64,000 nt of DNA. Source: CAZJRQ01 sp964548535 (GTDB taxonomy: Bacteria; Bacillota; Clostridia; Oscillospirales; Ruminococcaceae). How positions within the stretch are numbered: position 1 is the stretch's first letter; every line of letters begins with the position of its first letter. The notes under the pieces are model-generated. The model had not been told where the DNA came from. It was given only the letters and a program-made list of their open reading frames with translations, and did not search any database. The translations under genes were made by a program, and so were the position numbers. The stretch lies in the NCBI GenBank assembly GCA_964548535.1, contig CAZJRQ010000005.1, positions 1 to 64,000 of the forward strand, read 5' to 3'. Shown piece after piece: positions 1 to 7,580 of the stretch.

Positions 1-99
1 AATATCTACCATAGGGGCTTTTTTGTACTGTTTGTACAAACTGGGGCAGGACATTTATCTGTGGGGGGCTCTTCAAATATACAATAACTGTTATCCGAA

Positions 100-1449
100 T
101 TAATTTGATGATGTATCTTCATTTAGATTTCTATTTAAAAATTCTAAAGCTATTTCATTGATTTCTTTATGTTGTTTATTAACTTTTCTAGTCGATTTAA
201 ATTCAATAAATGGCGAATATAGTGGCAGGTCAGTATAGCTTAGATGTCCTGTTCCCTCAATGTTAATTGACTCACCATTTTTCTTTAAGACAATATCTCT
301 GCGTGCTTTTTCGATTTTTGCATTTTCAATTTCAATTTCATCATTGTTGTCCTCTGTGCCGTTCATTATTAATAGCGGCTTTTCTAATGGTGTAGTTCTG
401 TTCTCACCATAAAGGTAACCGTCAAAATTAATTGCAACCTTAAAATTATCATTGTTATACAATAAATCGACTGCCGAAGCTCCGCCTAGTGAATGACCGA
501 TTATGCCGATTTTACTAAAATCCATATTGCTCGATATTTGAACATCATCAGATTTAGTAAGCTCGGATAATACAAATTCTATGTCCTTAGTTTGCTGACT
601 GATTTGTGGCAATGAAGAAGAATTGATATCCTCGTAAGTCAATGGAATTTCGTCAATGTTTATATCGAATGCAACGGGATTAGCGTCATAATATGCAGAC
701 ATAAATGCTATTTCTGGATTTTCTACAGCAACAACTATATAACCATGACTTGCGAGTTCGGTAGTAAGAAATGTGTTTGTAAATCTTTCGCCTAGCATAT
801 TTCCATGAGAGAAAAAAACAACAGGAAATTTATCAGATTCTTTTGCAACTGGAACATCAGAATAGGTGTTTGTGTCAATTAAATTTAAATAATTAAATAA
901 GAAAGAAGGAACAGAAAACTTCTCTTCAAATGCTTGTGAAAAGTTATCTAAGTTTGATATGTAATTTGCTTTTTTAGCACTTTCGTTGATTAGTGCAGGG
1001 TACCAAATTTGAACATTGATATTTCTGTTTTCACCAGATGAAGTCTTTCTTGAGATATCTGTGAATGTATAATCTGATGTTCCAACTGCATATTTACCTG
1101 TTGGTTTTTCAAACTTAAAAACTGGGAAGGCTATAGGGAAAGCGACACAAATAAGTGTATAAATGGTCAACATTATCGTTAAAATTGTGGATTTTAATTT
1201 TTTATTTTTCAGATTATCGACATTTTTATAAAGACGCATACCTTCAACAATCCAAAATATAAGGCTGCTTATATAAGCAAGGCTCATCTGCCATCTTGCA
1301 CCCTCGAAAATCAAATGGAAAACTATAATAGCGGAATCAAAAGATAGACCTATCCAGTACTTTTTCATAGTAGGTACTGATTTATTCCAAATACGATTTG
1401 CCCATAGAAATGTAATAGATAATATTATCATTAATTCAAAAATACGCAT
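100..1449 (-). CDS. Membrane-anchored alpha/beta hydrolase, PAF-acetylhydrolase-like
   Basis: A 449-residue protein. About the first 120 residues hold several hydrophobic segments, followed by a soluble alpha/beta-hydrolase domain. The oxyanion region reads VVFFSHGN, the nucleophile elbow is GHSLGG (about residue 320) and a C-terminal GTGHLSY supplies the likely catalytic His. An Asp in INFDG after the elbow fits the triad. The order matches platelet-activating-factor acetylhydrolase/dienelactone hydrolase-like esterases; the substrate cannot be told. ATG follows an AGGTGA ribosome site and lies 17 bases after the MarR gene, so the two are probably co-transcribed and the regulator may control this enzyme. 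Confidence 0.8.
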   Translation of the reverse strand: MRIFELMIILSITFLWANRIWNKSVPTMKKYWIGLSFDSAIIVFHLIFEGARWQMSLAYISSLIFWIVEGMRLYKNVDNLKNKKLKSTILTIMLTIYTLICVAFPIAFPVFKFEKPTGKYAVGTSDYTFTDISRKTSSGENRNINVQIWYPALINESAKKANYISNLDNFSQAFEEKFSVPSFLFNYLNLIDTNTYSDVPVAKESDKFPVVFFSHGNMLGERFTNTFLTTELASHGYIVVAVENPEIAFMSAYYDANPVAFDINIDEIPLTYEDINSSSLPQISQQTKDIEFVLSELTKSDDVQISSNMDFSKIGIIGHSLGGASAVDLLYNNDNFKVAINFDGYLYGENRTTPLEKPLLIMNGTEDNNDEIEIENAKIEKARRDIVLKKNGESINIEGTGHLSYTDLPLYSPFIEFKSTRKVNKQHKEINEIALEFLNRNLNEDTSSN

Positions 1450-1466
1450 GTTTTATCACCTAATCC

Positions 1467-1913
1467 TTATTTAAGTTGCTCATTTTCAATTATTTTTTTG
1501 AACTTAAGCATTATTTCTTTAAGTGAATTTAAGTCACTAACTGAAAGTTTAGAATAATATTTTTCTATTATATCTAGTTCCACCTTCCTAGATTTCTCAA
1601 GAAACTCTATACCCATGCTGTCAAGATTAACAAAGATTTCTCTTCGATTTTCTGGGTTTGTCACACGCTTTACCAGCTTTTGTTTTTCCATTTTATTAAG
1701 CATCTGACTAATAGCACTAGGTGAGATATTCATTAGTTTAGCCAAATCGCCAGTTAGAATTTGTTCATTATCATGAACGTGATTTAAAATAATTATTTGA
1801 TTATTAGTAACAGCTTGGTCTAATACTTGGTCATATTCTAGAGTGAGCATAGCCTGACATGTATATTCAATGTCGTTAATTTGCTGTACTAGTTGTATTA
1901 TTTCGTTATTCAT
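1467..1913 (-). CDS. MarR-family transcriptional regulator
   Basis: A 148-residue winged-helix protein. The recognition part reads GDLAKLMNISPSAISQMLNK (residues about 55-75) and is followed by a basic wing, NPENRREIFV, typical of MarR/SlyA dimers. Flanking helices at both ends would form the dimer interface. ATG is preceded by AAGGAG. It is first in a two-gene unit with the hydrolase and lies divergent from the DUF6323 genes. MarR proteins usually repress their own and adjacent promoters in response to small aromatic ligands; the ligand is unknown. Confidence 0.88.
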   Translation of the reverse strand: MNNEIIQLVQQINDIEYTCQAMLTLEYDQVLDQAVTNNQIIILNHVHDNEQILTGDLAKLMNISPSAISQMLNKMEKQKLVKRVTNPENRREIFVNLDSMGIEFLEKSRKVELDIIEKYYSKLSVSDLNSLKEIMLKFKKIIENEQLK

Positions 1914-1944
1914 TTAATACTCCTTAATTGTTTAGTGTACTTAA

Positions 1945-1973
1945 ATATTATCATATATTTTATATAATGTCAA
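1945..1973 (-). promoter_or_regulatory. Sigma-A promoter of the MarR/hydrolase unit
   Basis: On the minus strand TTGACA (1968-1973) and TAATAT (1945-1950) are 17 bases apart, about 30 bases before the marR start. The -35 is a perfect consensus. Confidence 0.65.
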
Positions 1974-2000
1974 GACTTTATTTCAACAACACATATTAAA

Positions 2001-2029
2001 AACAGCACACATTAAAAATGTGTGCTGTT
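2001..2029. repeat. Perfect 12-bp inverted repeat abutting a -35 box
   Basis: AACAGCACACAT and ATGTGTGCTGTT are separated by five bases and run into the -35 of the plus-strand promoter. It lies between two divergent promoters, so an operator is likelier than a terminator, because no gene ends here. MarR is the obvious candidate binder. Confidence 0.6.
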
Positions 2030-2056
2030 GACAAGTTTTTTTATTAGTGATATAAT
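2028..2056 (+). promoter_or_regulatory. Consensus sigma-A promoter for DUF6323/DUF6179
   Basis: TTGACA (2028-2033) and TATAAT (2051-2056), both perfect, are 17 bases apart. Transcription would start near 2063 and leave a leader of about 100 bases. Confidence 0.8.
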
Positions 2057-2169
2057 ATAAGGTATTACTATTTTAGTTGAAATATGCATAAAAATCCTAT
2101 ATTACAATAATATCATAACATATTTCTGTGCATTTGTCAATAGTGAAATTAAACAAAGGTTGTGTTTTT

Positions 2170-2643
2170 ATGAAAGAATTTTTTATAACACCAATTTTCG
2201 ATGATAATTTATCAAATCTAAATCAAAAAAACAGTTTGTTGCAAACGAATGAAACATCAATCGAATATGGTTTAGCGCTGACCGAGCAAGAGGCGTTAAT
2301 GCTTATAGAGGCAGGTAAAAACAGCATTGATAGTCACGATAGACTTGAATTTGGAGAAAGTGCAACTATAAAAATCGTAAATAAATTTATGCAAAGCAGT
2401 TATATTTCTCAGTCTGAGTACGCTGATACAATTGCTGAGCTAATTGATGTTTTTTATCAGGTTAAGGAAGAATGTTATGACATTTTAACGGATGATGAAG
2501 TTATTGGAATAATGTATGATTTTTTTGAGAATGAAAGTGGAGGAAGTATAGATATTCTTCAAACTAGAGATATGGATTATTTATGCAAAAAAATTAGATA
2601 TATATCCCGAAATATAACAGGAGATGACTACTGTGATGAATAA
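2170..2643 (+). CDS. DUF6323 family protein
   Basis: An acidic 157-residue protein without membrane segments. LTEQEALMLIEAGK and the later run of helices with FGESATIKIVNKF match from memory the DUF6323 family, a Firmicutes protein of unknown function usually encoded just before a DUF6179 protein, as here. A GTG at 2128 is in frame, but the ATG at 2170 has an AAAGG site ten bases upstream and was chosen. Its stop overlaps the start of the next gene, which suggests translational coupling. No catalytic motif is visible. Confidence 0.7.
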   Translation: MKEFFITPIFDDNLSNLNQKNSLLQTNETSIEYGLALTEQEALMLIEAGKNSIDSHDRLEFGESATIKIVNKFMQSSYISQSEYADTIAELIDVFYQVKEECYDILTDDEVIGIMYDFFENESGGSIDILQTRDMDYLCKKIRYISRNITGDDYCDE

Positions 2644-2878
2644 TATAATATCGCCTGGTTTTTCGCAAGATATCATAGATAAGGAAAACTACACGCTTTC
2701 TTTATTGCAAAGGTGTTACTTAGATGGATATATTTCTTTATATGAACAGGATCAAATTAAAAAAACATTTAATCAAGAGTTTGCAGAAATAGCTGGAGAA
2801 TATACAAAGCGTGAGAGCAGCACGATATCAAAAAAAAATTGCAGAGCAGATTTATTCTTCAATACTTTTTCAAAGTGA
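2636..2878 (+). CDS. DUF6179 protein, N-terminal piece (frameshifted)
   Basis: This frame encodes the first part of a DUF6179-like protein up to YTKRESSTIS and then runs out of frame. The break is at a nine-A run (2830-2838). Removing one A joins it exactly to the next frame, giving ESSTISKKIAEQIY, which fits the family, where a Tyr-Thr and Ser-rich stretch is followed by a helix. AGGAG at 2619-2623 favours starting at GTG 2633 or ATG 2636 rather than ATG 2624. The start overlaps the DUF6323 stop. Confidence 0.6.
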   Translation: MNNIISPGFSQDIIDKENYTLSLLQRCYLDGYISLYEQDQIKKTFNQEFAEIAGEYTKRESSTISKKNCRADLFFNTFSK

Positions 2879-3620
2879 TGTGGTGCTTTTAAAACTTAAG
2901 AGTACAGACCGTGCTACGAAAATGCTGAAAAATACGTCTATGTATGATATACTTCAGATAGGCAAAAAACTTATTCTAGAATATTTTGAAGAGTGTAAAA
3001 TTATATTTAAAAGAGCATATAATTTGAAATTGGATACCCATTTGTATGAGTATAAATATGTAATGGAAAAAGCATTTGATGAATTTGTTACTAATTATTC
3101 AGCAAGATTCAATGCTACTGATATCTGCGCGTCAATTGATTATCCTCTGCTAAATCAACAGGCATATGAAATGACGTCAAAAGGTGTTTTGTTTATTAAG
3201 GAATATTATTCGGCGATTATGTATGAGAATATGTTTTGTTCGATGCTTGATAAAACAAGTATATCTAATACGCTTGCAGGTTTTGGCGAGATTTACAATT
3301 ATGATTATAATGATTTGCTGTTTAATATATCTGAAGTTTTATTTAATAATTATCTTTCAGCACGAATAATTGGTAAAAACAATAATCAAATAAGTATATC
3401 TAAATGTGAAATAAATAACCTTTATGATATTTGTATGCCACTAACAAAAGAGCAGTTAAAAGTTAAAGTGACAAAGCTTTTTTTACAGCAAACGATTTTT
3501 GCAAAAAATCCTTCACTTGCAATATATTTCAAAAAGTATATTCCTATGTTTTGTGATAATTTGTTAGCGCATAGCAAAGAGAATACTTTAGAAAATTATA
3601 TAGTTATAACAAATTTATGA
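2811..3620 (+). CDS. DUF6179 protein, main C-terminal piece (frameshifted)
   Basis: This frame carries most of the DUF6179 family protein, including CASIDYPLLNQQAYEM and GVLFIKEYYSAIMYENMFC, both characteristic of the family as I recall it. The first 10 or so codons of the open frame (before the A run at 2830) are not native, and no ribosome site serves them. Expression needs one base to be lost in the A run, by slippage, or the run length is a sequence error. The function is unknown; the family goes with DUF6323, and the two may form a complex. Confidence 0.65.
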   Translation: MRAARYQKKIAEQIYSSILFQSDVVLLKLKSTDRATKMLKNTSMYDILQIGKKLILEYFEECKIIFKRAYNLKLDTHLYEYKYVMEKAFDEFVTNYSARFNATDICASIDYPLLNQQAYEMTSKGVLFIKEYYSAIMYENMFCSMLDKTSISNTLAGFGEIYNYDYNDLLFNISEVLFNNYLSARIIGKNNNQISISKCEINNLYDICMPLTKEQLKVKVTKLFLQQTIFAKNPSLAIYFKKYIPMFCDNLLAHSKENTLENYIVITNL

Positions 3621-3705
3621 TTAGTGCAGTTTATTGCAGTCTACATTTAAAAATTCTCTAAAATATATGCAACTAGAAATAACATAAAATGTTTTGATTA
3701 GTTGG

Positions 3706-3734
3706 TTGAATTTATGTTATTCAAGTTGTATAAT
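3706..3734 (+). promoter_or_regulatory. Sigma-A promoter of the XRE-AbrB/ABC operon
   Basis: TTGAAT (3706-3711) and TATAAT (3729-3734) are 17 bases apart. The start site near 3741 leaves only a very short leader before the ATG at 3756. It also rules out the in-frame GTG at 3702 as the start. Confidence 0.65.
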
Positions 3735-3755
3735 AAGGTGAAAGGTGTGATTAAT

Positions 3756-4229
3756 ATGAAAAATCAAACAAATTGCAGTGGTAATTTAGCACAGAATCTG
3801 TGCCATCTTAGAAAACAAAGTAAGCTCTCGCAAGAAAAATTAGCTGAGAAAATTGGGGTTACAAGACAGGCTGTTGCAAAGTGGGAAGCTGGCGAATCAA
3901 TGCCTGATATATTAAATTGCAACGCCTTAGCTGAACTTTATGATGTAGCACTTGATGACTTGGTGAATTTTGATAGTGAGAATGCGGGCTTTCCTGTTCC
4001 GCCTAAAGGTAAATATATTTTCGGAACAGTTGCTGTCGGTGAACGTGGGCAAATTGTTATACCTAAAAAAGCACGAGAAATTTTTGGTTTGAAATCTGGT
4101 GACAATTTAGTTGTTTTAGGGAATACAAATATGGAAGCTGTTGGAATAGCTCTTATTCCTAGTAACGTATTTTTAGCAAGAGAAAGTTTTGATTTTGATA
4201 AAATTAACGAGCCTAACAAAGGAGAATGA
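3756..4229 (+). CDS. XRE helix-turn-helix / AbrB-type dual-domain regulator
   Basis: A 157-residue protein with two DNA-binding modules. Residues about 10-65 form an XRE helix-turn-helix (LSQEKLAEKIGVTRQAVAKW), and residues about 90-130 form a SpoVT/AbrB-like swapped-hairpin domain (VGERGQIVIPKKAREIFGL). Such fusions are common next to ABC exporters in Clostridia. The gene ends four bases inside the ribosome site of the ABC ATPase gene, so it is the first gene of that operon and probably regulates it. ATG 3756 follows AAAGGTG at a spacing of about eight. Confidence 0.82.
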   Translation: MKNQTNCSGNLAQNLCHLRKQSKLSQEKLAEKIGVTRQAVAKWEAGESMPDILNCNALAELYDVALDDLVNFDSENAGFPVPPKGKYIFGTVAVGERGQIVIPKKAREIFGLKSGDNLVVLGNTNMEAVGIALIPSNVFLARESFDFDKINEPNKGE

Positions 4230-4231
4230 AT

Positions 4232-4972
4232 ATGCTGAAAGTATCAAATCTTATTAAAACATATCCGAAATTTACTTTAGACAATGTTTCTTTCTCTCTT
4301 GAACAAGGGCGAATCATGGGACTGATTGGTAAAAATGGAGCCGGCAAAAGTACAGCCTTAAAATCTATTTTGAATTTGGTTTGTCCAGATTGTGGTGAAA
4401 TCGAAATATTAGGCAAATCTTTTCCAAAACATGAAGTTGAATGCAAGCAAGAGATCGGTGTAGTTTTGGGAGGTATAGATTTTTATAGTCACAAAAGATT
4501 ATGTGATATCACATCAGTTACAAAGTGTTTTTATAAAAGTTGGGATGATTCTTGTTACAAAAAATACTTAAAGGAATTTGAGATAGACACTGATAAGCGA
4601 GTTAATCAGCTATCAGAAGGAATGAAAGTGAAATACATGATAGCTGTTGCAATGTCGCATAATGCTAAGCTTTTTATTTTTGATGAACCTACAAGTGGTT
4701 TAGATCCGGTGTCACGAGATGATTTGCTGGAGATTTTCAAATTGTTAGTAAAGGATGGCAATCATAGTATATTATTCTCAACACATATTACATCAGATTT
4801 GGATAAATGTGCAGATGATATTACATATATTAAAGATGGCCAACTTCTTGAAAGTGCTGAAAAATCGGTGTTTATGAAATCCTTTGAGCACTTAAAAACT
4901 TCAGAAGATAAGCAAGACTTGTCACTTGAAGAAATAATGATACGAACTGAAAGGAAGGTGTACAATGTTTAA
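4232..4972 (+). CDS. ABC transporter ATP-binding protein
   Basis: A 246-residue nucleotide-binding subunit. Walker A is GKNGAGKST, the signature is LSEGMK, Walker B is LFIFDEPTSGLDP and the switch His is in FSTHI. The length and the partner fit ABC-2 type exporters related to the YhcG/bacitracin-resistance group. ATG 4226 lies only one base after AAAGGAG, so ATG 4232 (spacing seven) is preferred. It overlaps the permease gene by eight bases. The substrate is unknown; peptide or antibiotic export is a common role. Confidence 0.88.
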   Translation: MLKVSNLIKTYPKFTLDNVSFSLEQGRIMGLIGKNGAGKSTALKSILNLVCPDCGEIEILGKSFPKHEVECKQEIGVVLGGIDFYSHKRLCDITSVTKCFYKSWDDSCYKKYLKEFEIDTDKRVNQLSEGMKVKYMIAVAMSHNAKLFIFDEPTSGLDPVSRDDLLEIFKLLVKDGNHSILFSTHITSDLDKCADDITYIKDGQLLESAEKSVFMKSFEHLKTSEDKQDLSLEEIMIRTERKVYNV

Positions 4973-5606
4973 TTTACTATATAAAGAGCTGAAACTTGCA
5001 GCACATCCAACGCTTTATATTTTTGCGCTAATGGGATTTTTGGTTATAATTCCGAACTATCCATATGGCACAGTTTTTCTATATGGATGTCTTGCCCCGT
5101 ACATCACTTTCACTTTTGGAAAAGAAACTAGGGATATTTATTATACAGTACTTTTGCCTATTAAAAAGCAAGATGTTGTCAAAGGTAAAATATTTATGGT
5201 TATGTTCGTTCAGATAATACAGCTTTTGTTATCTGTGCCATTTGCAATAATTAGGGTAGTTGCATTTCACGAGAATAATCCTGTAGGCATTGAGGCGAAT
5301 GTAGCATATTATGGCGTTGGATTAATAATTTTTGCAATCTCAAATTTGGTTTTCTTTTCTGAGTTTTTTAAGACTGCTTATAAAGCTGGAAAAGCTTTTA
5401 TATTTGCCATAATACCTGCGACAATATTGATTACAGCAATGGAAGTCGTTGTTCATATTCCAAAATTAGAATGGATTGATTCAACAAATAAAGATATGTT
5501 GATTAAACAGATTCCTATTTTATTGATTGGCGTGTTAATTTATGCCTTGAGCATGATTTTTTCTTATAAAATTTCAGCATCTAGATTTGAAAAAGTTGAT
5601 TTGTAA
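4965..5606 (+). CDS. ABC-2 type permease
   Basis: A 213-residue integral membrane protein with about six hydrophobic segments, for example APYITFTF, the stretch with ISNLVFFSEF, and the C-terminal LLIGVLIYALSMIFSY. It has no enzymatic motif. The overlap with the ATPase gene and the small size fit the membrane half of a two-gene ABC-2 exporter working as a dimer. A hairpin terminator follows directly, closing the three-gene operon. Confidence 0.8.
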   Translation: MFNLLYKELKLAAHPTLYIFALMGFLVIIPNYPYGTVFLYGCLAPYITFTFGKETRDIYYTVLLPIKKQDVVKGKIFMVMFVQIIQLLLSVPFAIIRVVAFHENNPVGIEANVAYYGVGLIIFAISNLVFFSEFFKTAYKAGKAFIFAIIPATILITAMEVVVHIPKLEWIDSTNKDMLIKQIPILLIGVLIYALSMIFSYKISASRFEKVDL

Positions 5607-5627
5607 TTGAAAATAATATAGTCTATT

Positions 5628-5663
5628 AAAACTATCTGATTTGATTTCAGGTAGTTTTGTTTT
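5628..5663 (+). terminator. Intrinsic terminator after the ABC permease
   Basis: AAAACTATCTGA pairs with TCAGGTAGTTTT (one G-U) around a short loop and is followed by a T-rich tail. Confidence 0.65.
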
Positions 5664-5731
5664 ATGAAAATAAACATATAAATTAACAAAAAACAATTGT
5701 CAAATTTATTTATATTTTTTGGTAAATGTTG

Positions 5732-5760
5732 TTGACTGTTGGATGAAATTGTTGTATAAT
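5732..5760 (+). promoter_or_regulatory. Sigma-A promoter of the 5804 gene
   Basis: TTGACT (5732-5737) and TATAAT (5755-5760) are 17 bases apart, 44 bases before the start codon. Confidence 0.75.
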
Positions 5761-5803
5761 GATAGAAAATGAAATTTAAAAATAAATATTGGAGGTTTTG
5801 AAA

Positions 5804-6358
5804 ATGAGCATATGTGCAATAGGAAAAAGTGAATTAGTTTATCCAACAACAAAATCATTAAAAAGTGTTGAGAAAATTTTGGCAGAGGTTACTAAGTATC
5901 TTGACTGTGTAAAGCTTTCTGGTACAAAAACAAATCATTCTAAGCTAGTACCTGTTACTATAGGTGTTGGACTAGCTGGTGCTTTGGCTGCTGGTGTAGT
6001 TTATGCCTCGAAAAAAGACTATGAATTTCCTGAAATTCATGACTTTCATTTGCCTGAACTAGACTTAGATATAAAGGCTGTTTTTCCAGTGGATAAGATT
6101 CAAATTGAGAATAATGCTAAAACAAGAGCAGTCATTGCTGGTGCTGTAGTTGGTTGCATTATCGGTTCTATTTATGATAGTCATAGAAAGTTTATTTGTG
6201 AGAAGAAGAAACTTTACCGTAAGGCTTCAAGCTTGATTGTTGTAATAAATAAGAGATTGGCTGAGCAGTCTGATGATTCAGAGGTGCTTGATAAGCTAAG
6301 AACATACAAGAAATTGCTAACTGAAATTTGCAGTGATTTGGCAAGTGATTTAATTTAA
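5804..6358 (+). CDS. Unrecognised protein with two glycine-rich hydrophobic segments
   Basis: A 184-residue protein that I do not recognise. It has two small-residue hydrophobic stretches, GVGLAGALAAGVVYAS and VIAGAVVGCIIGSIYDS, about 55 residues apart, each next to charged residues, so a hairpin-like membrane protein is plausible. The segment between them is acidic and aromatic (HDFHLPELDLDI). The C-terminal third is predicted helical and charged. GGAGG eight bases before ATG 5804 decides the start over TTG 5789. It has its own strong promoter and appears monocistronic. Confidence 0.65.
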   Translation: MSICAIGKSELVYPTTKSLKSVEKILAEVTKYLDCVKLSGTKTNHSKLVPVTIGVGLAGALAAGVVYASKKDYEFPEIHDFHLPELDLDIKAVFPVDKIQIENNAKTRAVIAGAVVGCIIGSIYDSHRKFICEKKKLYRKASSLIVVINKRLAEQSDDSEVLDKLRTYKKLLTEICSDLASDLI

Positions 6359-6635
6359 TATATTGCATTTTAGTATTATAACTAATCTGCATAGTGTATA
6401 CGGTGATGTGGTATGATAAAAGTCATTGATGATTTTTTGCTGTTTTATGCTTGTTTTAATTGTTTAAAGCGTTACAATGCAGTTTTTTTCTTAATATTCA
6501 CTGATTTGTATTTTTAAAACACAAGATATGGAGTGGCGCTGAAAATCATTTAGCATATATTGTTGTTTGAGTAGTAACCTAAATTAGTTACATGGCATAC
6601 TATATGATATAAACCTAAAGGAGGTTGAGTATAAT

Positions 6636-6848
6636 ATGTCAGTTGAACAACAGAAAATTGGCGATAAAGAATGTTGCGTATGCGTAAACATTTTCACAGA
6701 GTGTGAGAAGAAGCATGAGCCACCTCATGGCGGATACGAAGCAGAAGGCAGACCAGGTCCTGCACCTCATGACAAAAAAGATGAGTGCTGCGTATGTGTA
6801 AATATTTATACAAAATGCAAAAAAGATGACAGACATCATTGCTGTTAA
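6636..6848 (+). CDS. Small Cys-rich protein with a duplicated CCVCVNI motif
   Basis: A 70-residue protein with no signal peptide or membrane segment. A motif near residues 13-25 (ECCVCVNIFTEC) is repeated near residues 50-61 (ECCVCVNIYTKC). A Gly/Pro/His-rich spacer separates them, and the tail ends HHCC. Ten Cys and six His residues suggest metal binding or disulfide bonding. A perfect AAAGGAGG site and a dedicated terminator suggest strong, monocistronic expression. I do not recognise the family. Spore-coat-like, metal-storage or peptide-precursor roles are all conceivable and unproven. Confidence 0.7.
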   Translation: MSVEQQKIGDKECCVCVNIFTECEKKHEPPHGGYEAEGRPGPAPHDKKDECCVCVNIYTKCKKDDRHHCC

Positions 6849-6858
6849 TTAAAACTTA

Positions 6859-6890
6859 AAAAAAGGCCCTGCTTATGCAGAGCCTTTTTT
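6859..6890 (+). terminator. Intrinsic terminator after the Cys-rich gene
   Basis: GGC-C-CTGC pairs with GCAG-A-GCC around TTAT, flanked by an A run and followed by seven T residues. Confidence 0.8.
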
Positions 6891-6993
6891 ATATGCTGAT
6901 TTTTAAATAAATATATCTCAGATTACTTATACACTATGAAAAAATTCGGGATAAACTTATGGTAAAAAGCAGACAGATCAACTTAATAAGAGT

Positions 6994-7566
6994 TTATTCA
7001 ATAATCTTTACACGTCTTGAAATATCTTCTTTTTCCTTTTTATCAGGTTCAATTGCGATTCCTCCGAAAGGCATTTCTGCTACAAGAGTGTAGCTTTCTG
7101 GCAAATTGAATAGTTCTCTAACTTTTTCATCAATAACAGGATTGTAATGTTGAAGTGAAGCTCCAATACCAAGCTCGCGAAGTCCGCTCCAAATGCTTAA
7201 TTGTAACATTCCGCTTGATTGTGACGCCCATACTGGAAAATTGTTAGCATATAGCGGATATTGATTTTGCATACGTTCAACGTCTGTCTTATCATAGAAA
7301 TATAGTATAGTTCCAGCACCAGATTTGAAAGAGTCGATTTTTTCACGAGCCACCTTGCCGTCAAAAACATCATAAATCGCGTCCCATAAAATATCATGTT
7401 TATCGCCAAATGCAACTACAATGCGAGTACTTTTCATGTTGAAAGAGTCAGGGACAAGCTCTGTTAGTTCATTTACTAGATTGATAATTTCAGTGTTTTC
7501 AACAGGAAGTTCTTTGTTTATATTATAATACGTTCTTCTTTTCTTTAGTGATTCCACAATATTCAT
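6994..7566 (-). CDS. Nitroreductase family protein (Frm2/HR1-like)
   Basis: A 190-residue FMN-dependent oxidoreductase-like protein. The RRTYYNI start, PDSFNMKSTRIVV, the SSGMLQLSIWSGLRELGIG helix and EMPFGGIAIEP near the end match the nitroreductase branch of Frm2/fatty-acid-repression proteins. This branch lacks the second flavin-domain insertion of classical NfsA. It lies 14 bases after the pirin gene, so the two are co-transcribed. A role in redox or xenobiotic response is an inference; the natural substrate is unknown. Confidence 0.85.
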   Translation of the reverse strand: MNIVESLKKRRTYYNINKELPVENTEIINLVNELTELVPDSFNMKSTRIVVAFGDKHDILWDAIYDVFDGKVAREKIDSFKSGAGTILYFYDKTDVERMQNQYPLYANNFPVWASQSSGMLQLSIWSGLRELGIGASLQHYNPVIDEKVRELFNLPESYTLVAEMPFGGIAIEPDKKEKEDISRRVKIIE

Positions 7567-7580
7567 TTTGTTACCTCTCT

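Noticed and set aside
22..40. Inverted repeat TTTGTAC/GTACAAA at the left edge
   Set aside because: Seven-base arms only, and no gene or promoter context is visible within the first 99 bases, so no function can be argued.
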